From contig NC_134827.1 in assembly GCF_004210375.1 (NCBI RefSeq), positions 103,029,285 through 103,093,284 on the forward strand: a DNA stretch of 64,000 bases, written 5' to 3'. This DNA comes from Tachypleus tridentatus. Taxonomy: Eukaryota > Arthropoda > Merostomata > Xiphosura > Limulidae. The first letter of the stretch is position 1. Each line of letters begins with the position of its first letter. Positions 37,001-52,000 of this stretch are shown here, one piece after another. Position numbers and translations under genes: made by a program. The notes under the pieces are model-generated. The model saw only the letters and a program-made list of their open reading frames with translations. It was not told the origin of the DNA and ran no database searches.

Positions 37001-40000
37001 CCAATACTGAAGTGAAATTTTTGTGTGGTCAGAGTGCTGTTTACAATCTATGGTAGCAGTTGTAAAGATGAGTACCTAGGCCCTTTCTGAATACCACTGT
37101 AGTGTTTCTGTGGTATACATGTTTATGGACCATAGCTATTCAGAACAATTCCTCCAGCAGGAAGCTTTCATTTAATATACTGAGGTTTCTACTGTTGCTC
37201 TGCTTTTTAAACACTCAGCAAATTCAAGTGGTCATGCACAAATGACAACTTCCAGGGTCCTGTTTAAGTGGTCAAAAGGCATAGAAGATCACAGGAAACC
37301 TCAACATATGGTGTAGTTTGAATTTCTGTTTGTACTTCCTCTTGCAAAACTGTCACAACATGTACGGTCAGATCCATACCTCACTCACAGCCACTGTGTA
37401 CAATGAAGTACAGTTTTACCGTGTATGGATGTTCTCTCTACAGTCTTACCGTGGATGAATGTTCTCTCTACAGTCTTACCGTGGATGAATGTTCTCTCTA
37501 CAGTCTTACCGTGGATGAATGTTCTCTCTACGGTCTTACTGTGGATGAATGTTCTCTCTACAGTCTTACTGTGGATGGATGTTTTCTCTACAGTCTTACC
37601 GTGGATGGATGTTTTCTCTACAGTCTTACCGTGGATGAATGTTCTCTCTACGGTCTTACCATGTACGGATGTTTTCTCTACGGTCTTACCGTGGAGGGAT
37701 GTTCTCTCTACGGTCTTACCGTGTACGGATGTTTTCTCTACAGTCTTACCGTGTACGGATGTTTTCTCTACAGTCTTACCGTGTATGGATGTTTTCTCTA
37801 CAGTCTTACCGTGGATGAATGTTCTCTCTACAGTCTTACTGTGGATGGATGTTTTCTCTACAGTCTTACTGTGGATGGATGTTCTCTCTACAGTCTTACC
37901 GTGGATGAATGTTCTCTCTACAGTCTTACCATGGAGGGATGTTCTCTCTACGGTCTTACCGTATACGGATGTTTTCTCTACAGTCTTACCGTGTACGGAT
38001 GTTTTCTCTACAGTCTTACCGTGGATGAATGTTCTCTCTACAGTCTTACTGTGGATGGATGTTTTCTCTACAGTCTTACTGTGGATGGATGTTCTCTCTA
38101 CAGTCTTACCGTGGATGAATGTTCTCTCTACAGTCTTACCGTGGATGGATGTTCTCTCTACAGTCTTACCGTGGATGAATGTTCTCTCTACAGTCTTACC
38201 GTGGATGGATGTTCTCTCTACAGTCTTACCGTGGATGGATGTTCTCTCTACAGTCTTACCGTGGATGGATGTTCTCTCTACAGTCTTACCGTGGATGAAT
38301 GTTCTCTCTACAGTCTTACCGTGGATGCATGTTCTCTCTACAGACTTACCGTGGATGGATGTTTTCTCTACAGTCTTACCGTGGATGAATGTTCTCTCTA
38401 CAGTCTTACCGTGGATGGATGTTCTCTCTACAGTCTTAACGTGGATGGATGTTCTCTCTACAGTCTTACCGTGGATGGGTGTTCTCTTTACAGTCTTACT
38501 TTGGATGGATGTTTTCTCTACAGTCTTACCGTGGATGGGTGTTCTCTTTACAGTCTTACTTTGGATGGATGTTTTCTCTACAGTCTTACCGTGGATGGAT
38601 GTTCTCTCTACAGTCTTACCGTGGATGGATGTTCTCTTTACAGTCTTACCGTGGATGGATGTTTTCTCTACAGTCTTACCGTGGATGGATGTTCTCTCTA
38701 CAGTCTTACCGTGGATGGATGTTCTCTCTACAGTCTTACCCTGGATGGATGTTCTCTCTACAGTCTTACCGTGGATGGATGTTCTCTCTACAGTCGTACC
38801 GTGGATGGATGTTCTCTCTACAGTCTTACCGTGGATGGATGTTCTCTCTACAGTCTTACCGTGGATGGATGTTCTCTCTACAGTCTTACCGTGGGTGGAT
38901 GTTCTCTCTACAGTCTTACCGTGGATGGATGTTCTCTCTACAGTCTTACCGTGGAACATCTTCTCGGTCCAACTTGTATACAAGGGGCATGCCATCTTTT
39001 TCAATTATCCACGATTGTCGATCAATAGTGATACCTGCAGGATTTGTACACACAGAGTTCCACTGGAACGTTGGTAACACAGATCCTTGTTTTTCTCGTA
39101 AACTGCAAATAAAAATCACTTAAACACATAAATTAAACAAAACAAAAACTAGTAAAACTTGTAAGGAAATTAATAGTTAGAACTTGTTTTTCTTTCCAGA
39201 GCCGAAGAAGCCACCCGGATGAAGTAGGTGTAATTCAGATATATTCTTCCTTTAGTATGAAGCTTTAAGTGTGGCAGTTTAAATAATAAACATATGAATG
39301 ATACGAAAGGGTAAAAACTCAACTCAAATATCACATCACCACCACCATGAAGGTGCAAACCCGAACCCAAACCAAAATATCTATCACCACCACCACAACG
39401 AGGGTGCAAACCCAAACCAAAATATCTATCATCACCACTACCACGAGGGTGCAAACCCAAACCAAAACATCTATCACCACCACCACCACGAGGGTGCAAA
39501 CCCAAACCAAAACATCTATCACCACCACCACAACGAGGGTGCAAACCCAAACCAAAACATCTATCACCACCACCACGAGGGTGCAAACCCAAACCAAAAC
39601 ATCTATCACCACCACCACCACCACGAGGGTGTAAACCCAAACCAAAACATCTATCACCACCACCACCACGAGGGTGCAAACCCAAACCAAAATATCTGTC
39701 ACCACCACCAGGGTGGAAATTCAACATGGATATCAACCAACTCCACCAAAGAGGAATGTAAAACAAAGTTTAGATTTTTTTTTCTCTTTGTGATTAAAAT
39801 CTAAAGTAAGGTAGAAAACCTTTTGGTTGTTTATACCAACACCTGAGAATAAAATCCCAACGCAGGTAACACTGATGTAAAGTATATACATTAAGTCTCA
39901 GAAAAAACTTTAAACAGACAGGAACAACTGTTGCAATAATAAATAAATAAACAAAGACAATGCTCATGCCAAATGATGAACTCCATAATCCAATTTTTGT

Positions 40001-43000
40001 TTTCATGAGAAGATGATATTTAAATACTAAGACAAAACAGACTTAAAAAAATAAAAAATAGTGAATGCTAAGATTTCAAACATGCCAAAAGTAACTATGA
40101 AACTAAATGTTTCTCATAATTGTACAATAAATTAATTTTCTGATTTTCTTTTTCCCACTAGAACAACTTCCCGTTACCATAGATTTACTTGATGTAACAT
40201 TTCCCCAAATTTGATGCATTCTTTTATTCTAAAGCTATTTTTAAAGTTTAGAAACTGAAAAAAAATTGGTTTTTTGCTACCAAAAGTTGAAGTTTCATGC
40301 TCAGTTCTCATAATGAAATCTTTCAAATGTTAAACAGGTTAATAACTCGATCTATTATTCTGTTCAAAGTACATTACTCCAACACTTATTGTTAAATACA
40401 AGTTCCTAGACTTACAGTAACAAATCTTCATCCACGTGAGGCTGCAGGGCCACAGGAAAGTCCGACCGAGGTCGACTGTAAGCAACTGGGTCATAGTCTA
40501 TCCACATTACTTCCCATGCCACATACTTGTCAGGGACAGGAAATCGCTGGACTCTGGTCCCGGGTAAGGGGTTTGACGTGCAAGAAAGTGTACAGACCCC
40601 TGACTATATTCTGAGTATTGGGTAAATAAAACATGCTTTAAAAAGGTAACAGGACACTAGTTCTCTGACCATGCATTGAATCAAGCTGCCTAAGTTAATG
40701 AAACTTAGCCACGCATATTAAAAGCAATATCAAGATAGTTTGTTTAGCAGTAAGATCATAATTTAATGCGTTCCCTTTAACCTAAAGATTTCACAAACTC
40801 CAGCTGGAGGAAAGTACCTAATCTATAGTTCAGTCAAAATAAGCAAGACATATTTTGAACATATTAATATTGCATGCTAAAGTGGCTTCTAGTTGTAGAA
40901 ATCAGAGAAAGGGAATATATCCACATTGACCAAGAGTATTTGCAGATTTTGGCTGCAATTATGTAAACTAGAGAGTTTAAACTTTGGGACAGCCATCAAA
41001 TGTTGTTTTCCTTCCATACAAATGCTTACCTTTCTTAGGGCATGAAGAGGGACCTGTACAAATAACCATCCATAATTGTGTAGAAGAACAAAACAATGTT
41101 TTTTGAACTTTGTTAGATCTAGTCATTTTGTGGATTTGTAGAATTCTTTAAATTAGCCACAAACAAAAAAAAACTTTTTAAAATGTGATGGTGGAACAAT
41201 ATAACTTAAACTATCATAAACAAAAACATTAAGATTACAAGTTACTACTCATTTAAACTCTTGAAAACATGGCAGAACATGGAATATAACACTATGTTTT
41301 AAAAGTGGATTCAACTATGTAGCAAAATGTTTACTTTTTCTTGTTCCTGGACAGAAAGTGTTATTTCCCAATTGTTTGTGTCTAAAGTGAATGGAAAAGA
41401 CCTATTTTTCTCTTCAAACTTTGCTTTTGTGACCTTGGAGTGTATAACGAAAACACGATGGGAGACTATATTTGGGGTCTGATATGTGAAAGTGATTTAC
41501 ATTACAGTCGCAAATCTCGAAAAACTACTCACTTCTAAACATTTGTGTGTAACTTTAGTATAAATACACGTAAATCTTGATTCATATGCTGTTTTATTCA
41601 GACCTTACGTAAATGAAAATGTGCAAATTTGTTCGTTATTACATAGAAAATAGGTTAATTTCTAAATTTCATTATCCAGGTCACAAAAGCAAAGTTTGAA
41701 GGGAATAATGGTCATTTTCTGTACTTTTACAACGTAAGCAGTTAAGAAATAACACATACTATCCAGGAACACAACTTGTGTTACATAGTGTTACTGAATG
41801 CTAACTCTCATATAATGTGCCAATTTCATTGGAAATCTTCAACATATGCGTAAAATAATGAAAACAGAAGTGTGTGCACGTGCGTGTAACAGAACTGCAA
41901 GATTATCAAGGTTCTAAGTGGTACATTAATCAATTAACCAACAAAAATATAATATTTAAGTTCAAATAAGAGTGAACAAATACACCTATTAACACAAATA
42001 CTTCCTAAAAGCCAAGATAAATACAGAACAAGCCATGAATACATTCATCGACAACAGGGTTTTACCTAAACCTAACAAAGTCAAAATAAGGCATTTTACA
42101 GTTAAAAAACACCTTACTCCCGCAATGTATGGAATAACAAACCCTCATCTCTTTGATTCATGTGTTTTATGCTTTCCAAGTAAACTTGTGAATAGGTCAA
42201 CATTCTCTCCAACTCTCCCACTCGACCTTTCACCTGACGTAAAACACTCTTTTCATATTCCACGTCTTCCGCTATTGTCGTTAACCTGAAAAAAGTTTAA
42301 ATTCTGACTTCACTTATTACATGATTTTAAAATTCTCGAACCTGTAAGTATGAATATAAAAATACTGATTATACAGTGTTTGTCTTCTGTACTTATAAAA
42401 TAACCTGTTATTACTGTGGTTGTGACCACATTGTAAAAAAATTAAAACTATAAATGAAAATCCACACTAATAATAAATAAGGAGAAATATGCAAAGTTTT
42501 GAATTTTTCCTCAAAGTTACTAATTATACTATTTATGGAAAAAATATCTTTAAAGTATCTTTCGTTATTTTAAAAAGTCTAATTTGAGTTCAGTTAGCGT
42601 GTGTTTGTGTGTGTTTTTCATATAGCAAAGCCACAAAGGGCTATCTGCTCAGCCCACCGAGGGGAATCAAACCCTTGATTTTAGCGTTGTAAATCCAGAG
42701 ACATACCGCTGTACTAGCGGGGGGCATTTATCAGATGTTTCTAGTAGTCAAACATTTTTGATCAGTCAAAGTCCCCTATATCGTTCTGCTGTTAATATTC
42801 TTAGTTAAGAAAACTCTAAGGTTTAATTTATTTCTTCATATACTAGAAATTCTTAAGTGAATATGTATGAAAATAAAATGCATTGAAATATGTTAGATAT
42901 ACACAACTCTAAGTTAATATGCACATGTTATGATTTAGGTGGTTCAATATGAAATATGTTAAATTTAGTTATTATTAAAGGTTAGAGTTTATTGCAGGTT

Positions 43001-46000
43001 TGTTTACATTACTGTGGTGTACAAATCACATAACAATTAAGTATCATAATATCCCGTAACGTATAAGGTGTTCTAGGGCTCTGTCAGTCCACAAATGTGT
43101 ACAAAACATAGTTCGAGTAAGACAGAGTTATAGATATATATATACAGATTTACACTGTGTGATCCTGAGTTTAGCCATAAAGAGCATATTGTAGCAGTTT
43201 TTAAAGTAAAGTTATCACAGGTTTATTGTAATAACAGAGAACAGAAGGAATAATGACACATCAGTTGATTGTTAAAGTGACTGAACCAAAGAACAGAATA
43301 GTCAATAAAACTGTTCCTATATGTAGTATGGAATATTTTTAAATGTTTATTATTACAATAACATTATAAGTATTATTATGATATACAATAATAATTCCGC
43401 ACATGTCTCAATCTAAACAAAATGAGCAAATATGAAGTAATTCACAAATTCTCACATCTTATAGCAAATTAACCACTGGAACAACATATTTCTTGAAATG
43501 AAACATTATAAATGTTAGTCATATGAAACCAGCAATAACTCTTTGTAATAAATACGATTGATATTTGTTCATATATCTAAGCAGACCTTTTCCGATTCAA
43601 AAATATTTTAAACTTTCACTTCTCACAAATATTTATGCAGTATCATTACGATTGGAACGGTAAACGTTCATTCTAAGAATACACGAGTTCTTGCATCTAA
43701 ATCAAATAAAAACAACAATTTACAGGTCATACATTTCCAGTTGTTTTTTCTGCAGGTTATCATCTTTGGTTTTCTCTTCCTGATTGATACTGTACTCCTG
43801 AGCAAGTTGACGCCAGTAGCTGTAGTCTTTCTCCGTAAGTTGTCTGAAAGCCATTTTGTCAACTGCTAAAACACTTTCTGCACCCTACATTATGGAAACC
43901 ATACTTGTACAAAGAAACAATACACAAAAATCATTGTGAGAAATAAAAACCTGAACATTGAATAGATGAAGTGAAGGAAAACTACCACAACTCAACAGTT
44001 AAGTATAAAGATAGTATTCTTGTCAGCTGCTATTTGGTCACGCACTTAAACAGATATCCCAACAGTTCTAAATATTAATATGTGCTATACAAAGAAACAG
44101 AAATAAACAGCAGGTTCTAAAGAGATAACATAAATTTTTACCGTTTACCACAATACATTTTTCTAATAAACAAACCAATATAAACATACTTTAAAAAGCT
44201 GCATAAGCAGATAAAACATTTACAGAATACTTTATATATTTATTAAACAGTAACAATTCTTTAACGTGAGAAAATTTCTCTGTAATTATATTACAATCAT
44301 AGAGTAATAAAATTGGAGCAATCACTGAGGAAGTTCCGAAACATGTGCCACCTCATTATGCTTTCCTGCAAGGCTTGCAAATGAGAAGTCTCCAAGCCCA
44401 TTCGCAAATGATGATTAAATAGCTGATTAAACTCAATGGTGCAGGTAGCCTCAGTCTATTAGCAAAATCAACCACCAACTGATAACGTTGGAATCTCCAG
44501 ATGTCTTCAGTCTCACTCTCAATTTTTGATGCTGTGGCACTAGAAGTTAAAACAGGATAAGAGGAACAGTTAAACTGATGAAATTGTAGTGGCAGAATAT
44601 TAGATAAAGTTTATTATTATTATTATAACCTGGTGAAAAAAGGTGATTTCTTTTCACGTTTTGTTAAAATAATTTTTTCTGTATGCACTAAAAATTATGA
44701 AAAATAACAAAACAGTGACCGCTTGAATGACAGGCCAAATTTTCATCTGTGTTATAGAGATAACACATATATAATGTTTCTTAGTATTTTTTTCTGAATA
44801 CAAATATTCAACACATAAACATATTTAACAGCATGTAATTTCAAATTCAAAAAGTTTGGGAAAACATCGTTCATAAGGTTTTAACTCTACAACCTGTTCC
44901 AAAGAAGGGATGTAATGGAAAAACACGAAGAAAGAGAGTAAAAACTTGCAAATTATTAAGTAATAAAGTGGAATGGAATTTTATCAAGAATGCTAAAATT
45001 AGGAAACGGAACAAAAGGCATATTAACTCAATACATTAAAAACAATACATACCTGAAGATGGCATATAACAAAGTTAACAAGATCAATTTGAGGAGAACA
45101 AAATACTGAATTGAAAATATATATGGCCAAACTCCAGTGTTCGGACAGGTGAAATCAGAATCTAGAAAAACAAGTCGCTAATATCAGCCAGTAAAAATAA
45201 ACAATCAATTTCTTTCTTTTCTACATGCAATATAAATACAGCCAGCTTTTTCATAAGGCTGACAAATTCAATGTTTCCCAGATGTACATACTGTATAGTT
45301 TAAACTAGCAAATAAAAACTTTTATTAGACTCGGACAATAGATGGTGCTTTAAAATCATCACAGGACAGACAAATAAACTGTACAGTAATACACCTACCT
45401 AATAAATAAGTTTGTACTTGTTATGGGTAAATAATTTAAAACGAAACAATACATTTTTACCAGCATTTCTAACAAAACAAGTTTGAAAGTGCACGGCACT
45501 AAAAAAATGTAGGATTCAGTTAATGTTTTATTTTAAATAAAATACAAAATCAATTAACACTTACATATCCCCACATGGCACGAATCTGACACATTTTTAT
45601 ATCTGCCGAGGTAGCATCGTTCTTCGCCTGTAATCATAAGCACGTTAAATTAATTTGTCTTTTATTTTTATAAAATAAATGAAAAATATTAAGCATACGA
45701 TATTTAAAAATATGTTATCTCAAGAACAACTCTTAAATCACATGGAGAAATATATAACCCTTCATTCCTCAATAAGTTACAATGAGACCAAACTTTGTTT
45801 AAAACAATCCAAAAACAGTGCATAAAATTACAAGAATGCCCCAAGCTACTGCATAAAACATTTCAAGAAATACACAACCCTTCTTCCTTCAATAAATTAC
45901 TGTAAGACTGAACTTTAGTTTAAAATAATCCATAAGTGTTACTTAAAGATATAAGAATGCCCCAAATTACTGCACAAAATATTTTAATCGTTACTGAAAA

Positions 46001-49000
46001 TAGATTACGGTTAAAACTTCAAAATTATATTTTTCAATGAGCTTTTAATAACTAAACACTGAACACACATTTTTAAGTATGTATAAGCACATACATTCTT
46101 ATGACAGATCATTGTTGAATTTTCATAAAGCTATTTGAGGCCTAATATTTCAAAACCATTGATGACAGGGAAAACAGCTAGTCAACACCACCCACCAACA
46201 AATCTTGGGACAATCATGTCATATTCAATAGTGGGAGTTGACTGTCACTCTTATAAACAAACACACCCACTGCCCTAAAGTGCAGGGATGGGCCATTCAA
46301 GGAGCTGCATAAAGTACAATTCATATTTCACAGTAATAAACCAAGGAACCACAGATATCCAGGCTGGCACACTACTAACTAAGACATACCAAGCTATTCT
46401 TATGACAGAAAAGAATACAACAACAACATTTTAATAAGAGTCCAAATAACGAAAAACTGCTTTTGGGTTGCCCCAAACTTCATCGTCTTTCTGAGAAGAC
46501 TTGATCAATAACACCATCTATAATATTTACTAAATCTAAGCATTTATGAAATAAATCATACAGAAGTTTGTTCTTAATATTTACTTAAAAGTAAGCATTT
46601 CTACAAAACTGTTTTGTTTGTTTTTGAATTTCACCCAAGGCCATCTGTGCTAGCCATCCCTAATTTAGCAATGTAAGACTAAAGGGAAGGCAGCAAGTCA
46701 TCACCACTCACTGCCAACTCTTGGGCTACTCTTTTACCAATGAATAGTGGGATTGACTGTCAGATTAAAACACCCCCATGGCTAAAAGGGCGAACATGTT
46801 TTGTGTGACAGGGGTTCAAGCCCGCAACCCTCAGGTAATGAGTCAAGTGCTTTAACCACCTGGCCAGGCCATTTCTGCAGAAACAGTTTTTAATGAGGCC
46901 AACACATGCTCAGACTATAAGAGAGTGATAAATAAAAGGATAACAGTTGACTATTACAAAAAATTTGTGAAGTCTGTTACAAAGGTATAAATCAGCCATG
47001 CAGTAGCAGTGGTAGTCAAACATTATAAGTAAAAGCAGTGATTCAAGAATGGATATTGTTTTGTTAAAATCACAAAGTTCATGGCATACTTTTCTAGCTT
47101 TTCCCCATCTTAATTAAAATTTCGACACACCTTCCAAATCAGCAATTGGAGTTAAAAATAAAGAGAACCAGGCACGGTGGAAAGTACGTCGGAAAAGTTC
47201 TGCATTAATTGGGTAGTCCGGGTAAATGACAGCATGTATGACAATTCCACCACTTATAATCACAAGCAGAGTCATTCTCATGAAGTTTAAAAAGTCTACA
47301 ACGACCTGCAAACAAAGACATGCATCAACAGATTACCAGCATATTTAGGTTACTAGCTAGTTTTTAAGTGAGTACAGAAAAAGAACTAAAATCTAATAAA
47401 GAGAACAAAAAAATATTTTTTTTTTAACTTGTAAAAACTCGTCAGCTCATAGGGACGTCATCTCCTTGTAAAGTTGTATTTAAAAAAGTAAAATATGGAT
47501 AGGAACAATTGCAAATTAGATTCATTCAGTAATTTTGTAATACTAAAATTAACAACACAAAATAACATTAAAACGTTGAGAAATTGATAACATGCCACCT
47601 GGCAAAGTATAAACATTCAAGTGTCTTTACAACTGTCCATATCACAGAAATTTACTGAACGATTTTAAAATATTACCACTCATGACCAACAATTTCATGA
47701 CTAAATAATTTTGAAATGTTGTACAGACGTTGATCATAGTTTTAAGATGAAAGTTGAAGCCATATTCCTAAATATTTTGCTGGCTATCAAGTTAGTGTAA
47801 CTTAAGAGTCATTTCAGGAAGAGACATATTTCTGTTTGATCCAATAAAGTATATATATAAAACAAAATCAATTAATTGAAATCAACATAAAAGTTAATAA
47901 CCCAAAATTCTTAATTATATTAATTTGCACATTTAATACAATTCTATGTTCATAAGTGGTTAGTTTAATGTTAGCAGCACTGCTTCCATAACTCCATAAA
48001 CATATACATCACTACAGAACGTACCATGAGCTTAACTCTGTATAAAAGTGGGCCTAAGGTTGGTGATATTGGCAGATAAATGGCTATCAATCGATAGTAG
48101 AAATACAGGAGAGCCACACAAAGAAGGACTTTAGTAGAATAAGTATCTAGCAACATTCCAACATAAAATATACGGCCCACACTATAGAGACATATGAAGG
48201 TTACCATCAGGAGGATTTCAACGCACTTGAAGAACAATGGTATACTGCTAAACTTCTGTAAAAATAATATAAAAAAAATTAATTAATCAATATTTTAGGA
48301 AACTTGTGTTTTAACACAAACTAAAATAAGCATTTTCCACTAACAACAGTAGTGAGGTACTTCTCTAAATTAGTTCTCCATAAATTACTGATGTACGGAT
48401 GCCCCGCTCGTACAAAATGTAACATTATTCAAAGAAAGCTATTAAAAGAAAGCTAATACATAAACATTATTCAAAATAATCATTAGTGGAACATAAAAAA
48501 CAAATTATTGCTACTAATAGTGTATCATAGGTAACTCTTTTAAAAGTAACTTGACATTAAAAACATTGTAAATTTGAATACAGAATTGTTTATAACTCTT
48601 TCTTGCTTCTCGTAATTTATGTACTTTACCTACATCACACTCAGTATAAACTTACTAAATAGTAAATAGTTTGTTTTTAAAATTATATCATTTGATTAGT
48701 TATTTCCATGCTTTCTTAGGTTACAAAAATTTATCATGACCCTCTTTTGAAAAGAAAACTTCCTTTTATTCTATAACCCGACTTTTGATCATAGTTACAT
48801 TTTGTACAAAAGCCAGATAATTCATGTCAAAACCAACTTTATTTAAATTTTTTTAACTACTTCACCAACTGCAGTAGTCACCACTTCCAGCTTTTATTGA
48901 TAAAAACAAAAACAGAAAGGTTTATCAATGATACTGAACCTTACCTTCAGAATGATAACTCCTCTACGCAAGTCAAACTAGGCATGATTTGTTTTCTTAA

Positions 49001-52000
49001 ACATGTCTTTTTGTTGTCGAAATTAATTTACACCTAACAGTTTTTACTTGTGTCTTGTGCAAATACACTAAGCCTAATAATAGTGTCCAATAAATAAACA
49101 TCCAAGTCACTGGAACATTTTACCAACAACTACCCTACTTGCTGAGTCTAAGTAAGTCATGTTACCAACAACTAACCCTACTTGCTGAGTCTAAGTAAGT
49201 CATGTTACCAACAACTAACCCTACTTGCTGAGTCTAAGTAAGTCATGTTACCAACAACTAACCCTACTTGCTGAGTCTAAGTAAGTCATGTTACCAACAA
49301 CTAACCCTAATTGCTGAGTCTAAGTAAGTCATGTTACCAACAACTAACCCTACTTGCTGAGTCTAAGTAAGTCATGTTACCAACAACTATCCCTACTTGC
49401 TGAGTCTAAGTATGTCATGTTACCAACAACTAACCCTACTTGCTGAGTCTAAGTAAGTCATGTTACCAACAACTAACCCTACTTGCTGAGTCTAAGTAAG
49501 TCATGTTACCAACAACTAACCCTACTTGCTGAGTCTAAGTAAGCTTATTAAAGAATAGGTTTGTTGTGTTTCAAACACACATAACTTAACACAAACTTTT
49601 TCAGATATAAAAGAATAAAGAAAAGAAACTCAGATTTGAGGTTTGTTTATTAAAACTTCTAAGCTTTCCACTTGTGTGTTTGTTTATCCTGCAGGAGTTC
49701 CAGCTAGTCACCTTCTCAAGATATATTTTTTAAACCTGACTGTCACTTTCAGTGTTTTACTTTCAAAGATCAAATGTTGTTTGTAAGATTCTGTCCTTGT
49801 TGTCAATATGGTCTTACCACAAGAATGTTAACTCACATGAAACAACAAGCAATTACGAGGTATTCAAACAGAACAAGGGAAATGGAAGATGCCATAGGTG
49901 AATGCAATGTAGTCGTCCACTCTCAATTCCTTTAAGGTTGTAACAAAGACCAGAACCTCCATATAAAACGAGAACTTACTAAAACATAAAATGATGTCAG
50001 AGGTGAAACAAGTTGGTTTCATCTTTAAGTTACTCCTGGTTTTATCGTCATGTTATACAGTTACACATCCCATTAATGTGGGTTTCTCAAACAAACATTT
50101 TAATTCTGAATGTCTCCCTCAACTACAAACCAATATTTTTGTGGTAAATTTAGTATAAGCTTTTAGATCAAAACTACTTTTAGCAACAAGTCCTTCAGAC
50201 TCATTTCTAAGCTACTAGGGGCCATATGTTACTCTCACTGAAGATGATTATATTCATGATAGAAAAACATGCAAGTTCAAGAAGTCTTGACAGAAATTAA
50301 ATATAAACCCTATAACCCGAGCACTTTCAAAAGGTGGACCTTTCTTCTTCAGAGGCAACCTGAGAGTGATTATAGTTATCTACTAAAAACTAGTATGTCA
50401 TGAGATGTTCTGCATTTCTCTTATGGCCATAATCCATAATTTATCCCACAGTTAGGAACTGCTTTGTAATTTTCTAAGCCATTTACAATAACAAGACCTT
50501 ATGATACCTTCAGATACAATACAGACCACAGATGGTTGAGAATATATATCAGAAGACACAGTTCAAAAACAAACTTCAAAGTCTACAGATACAAGAATTT
50601 CCATCTGTTACAAACAATGCAGATGTAATCAACATATGAAAAGCTAGTTCATAGAAATCTCATCCAAACTGTAAAAGTTAAATGTTGAAAAAATAGGAGA
50701 AGATTATACAAACCTAACATATAAAAATAAGAAAGAATGACACAACAATAAAAAGTAATTATTGTAGCTTTGAGAAGGAATCATCTTTAGCTGTGTAGCA
50801 GTTCCTCTAATAAGTTGTAACCTACTCTGGGTATATGGTATGGCAAACAGCACAAGGTAGTTTTAAAAGTGCAAACTTTCCCCAAGTATTAAGTCAGACT
50901 CTGAAGCTTAGGGCTACTACAGACAAACACCACCAACTTCAAAATACTGGTGCATTAACACAGACACTTTGTAAAATGTCTCATCTTTGAACCTCTCTTA
51001 ACTTTCTGCAGTAAGCATTTATATTTACAAGTATTATGTTTTCTGATAACAGACTATAAAACACAACAGATTGTGTGTTTTTAGTTCAGATTTGGATGCT
51101 TTGTTTGTCTTATTGTCCAAAAGATAATCTTCTAGAGTTGAGCAATACCATTCATTATTAAAGTTTACTGCTCAACCCAATAAATATCTTATAAAAGAGA
51201 CACCTCACAACACTGAACATTTTGCTACATACAATGAAAAGGATTACCACAATAAGTCCTATGTAAATTTATGTGAAATTGGCAAAACAAGTTTTAGAGG
51301 TTTTACGGTATCATAATTTTCACAAGTTTTAAAAATAATCTCTTTATTCAAGATTTAACGTGGAGAACACACAAAGTCAGTGAAATTACGAACAGACTGT
51401 TCTTAAGTCACTGAGAAATATTCCACAGAGCTGATGAAGTGATAAAAAATAAGACTTATGATAAAACATAAGGGTGTAAATTTAGAAATTACAAACCACC
51501 AGTTATTTATCAGAATCACAGAACACAGACTATCCACTTTACAATTTCTCTGATCAAAGTATGCTAGCAATTTACTCACGCATGTAATACAAAAATAAGC
51601 TTAAAAATGCAGTACTCTAAAAGTCTGTGATACACTAGTGGGCAACTGATAGAAATAAAAGGTTCAAAAATTTACATACTAAACATTTCTGGTTTAATTT
51701 GACAACAAATTTCTTAGTTACTTATCAATGGTGAAACTTGGATAACAAACAACAATTGTAGTAAGATCAACTTGGAATGTCATTTAAGTCTTTCCTTTAT
51801 TTCAGAAAAGCATATAAAAATTAAAATTTTATAAATACTAAAAGCCAGAAACAGTGAAATTTGAATAAAATTACATCAACAAATATATAATAAAACCCTC
51901 AAGTATAGTCATAGTAAAAGTTGTGTTCTTGCTGTGATGAGAGTATTGTAAAGTTGTGTTCCGAAATACACAAATGGTTGCTGTACATACTGTCGTAAGT

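Noticed and set aside
37385-39004. Long open frames on both strands (539-550 codons) across the 30-bp minisatellite
   Set aside because: They follow from a 30-bp unit without stops. The - strand frame is not the TRPM2 exon frame, which stops immediately after the donor (CGG TAA).
39298-39804. Histidine-rich protein [14 protein letters not shown]
   Set aside because: Translation of the CAC-rich intronic minisatellite; all frames there are open because of its composition.
42035-42289. 84-codon ORF on the + strand
   Set aside because: It is antisense to the TRPM2 coiled-coil exon 42186-42285.
42600-42725. Functional tRNA gene
   Set aside because: The A and B boxes are there, but the cloverleaf does not close and a SINE body follows; the same holds for the heads at 46611, 52261 and 58399.
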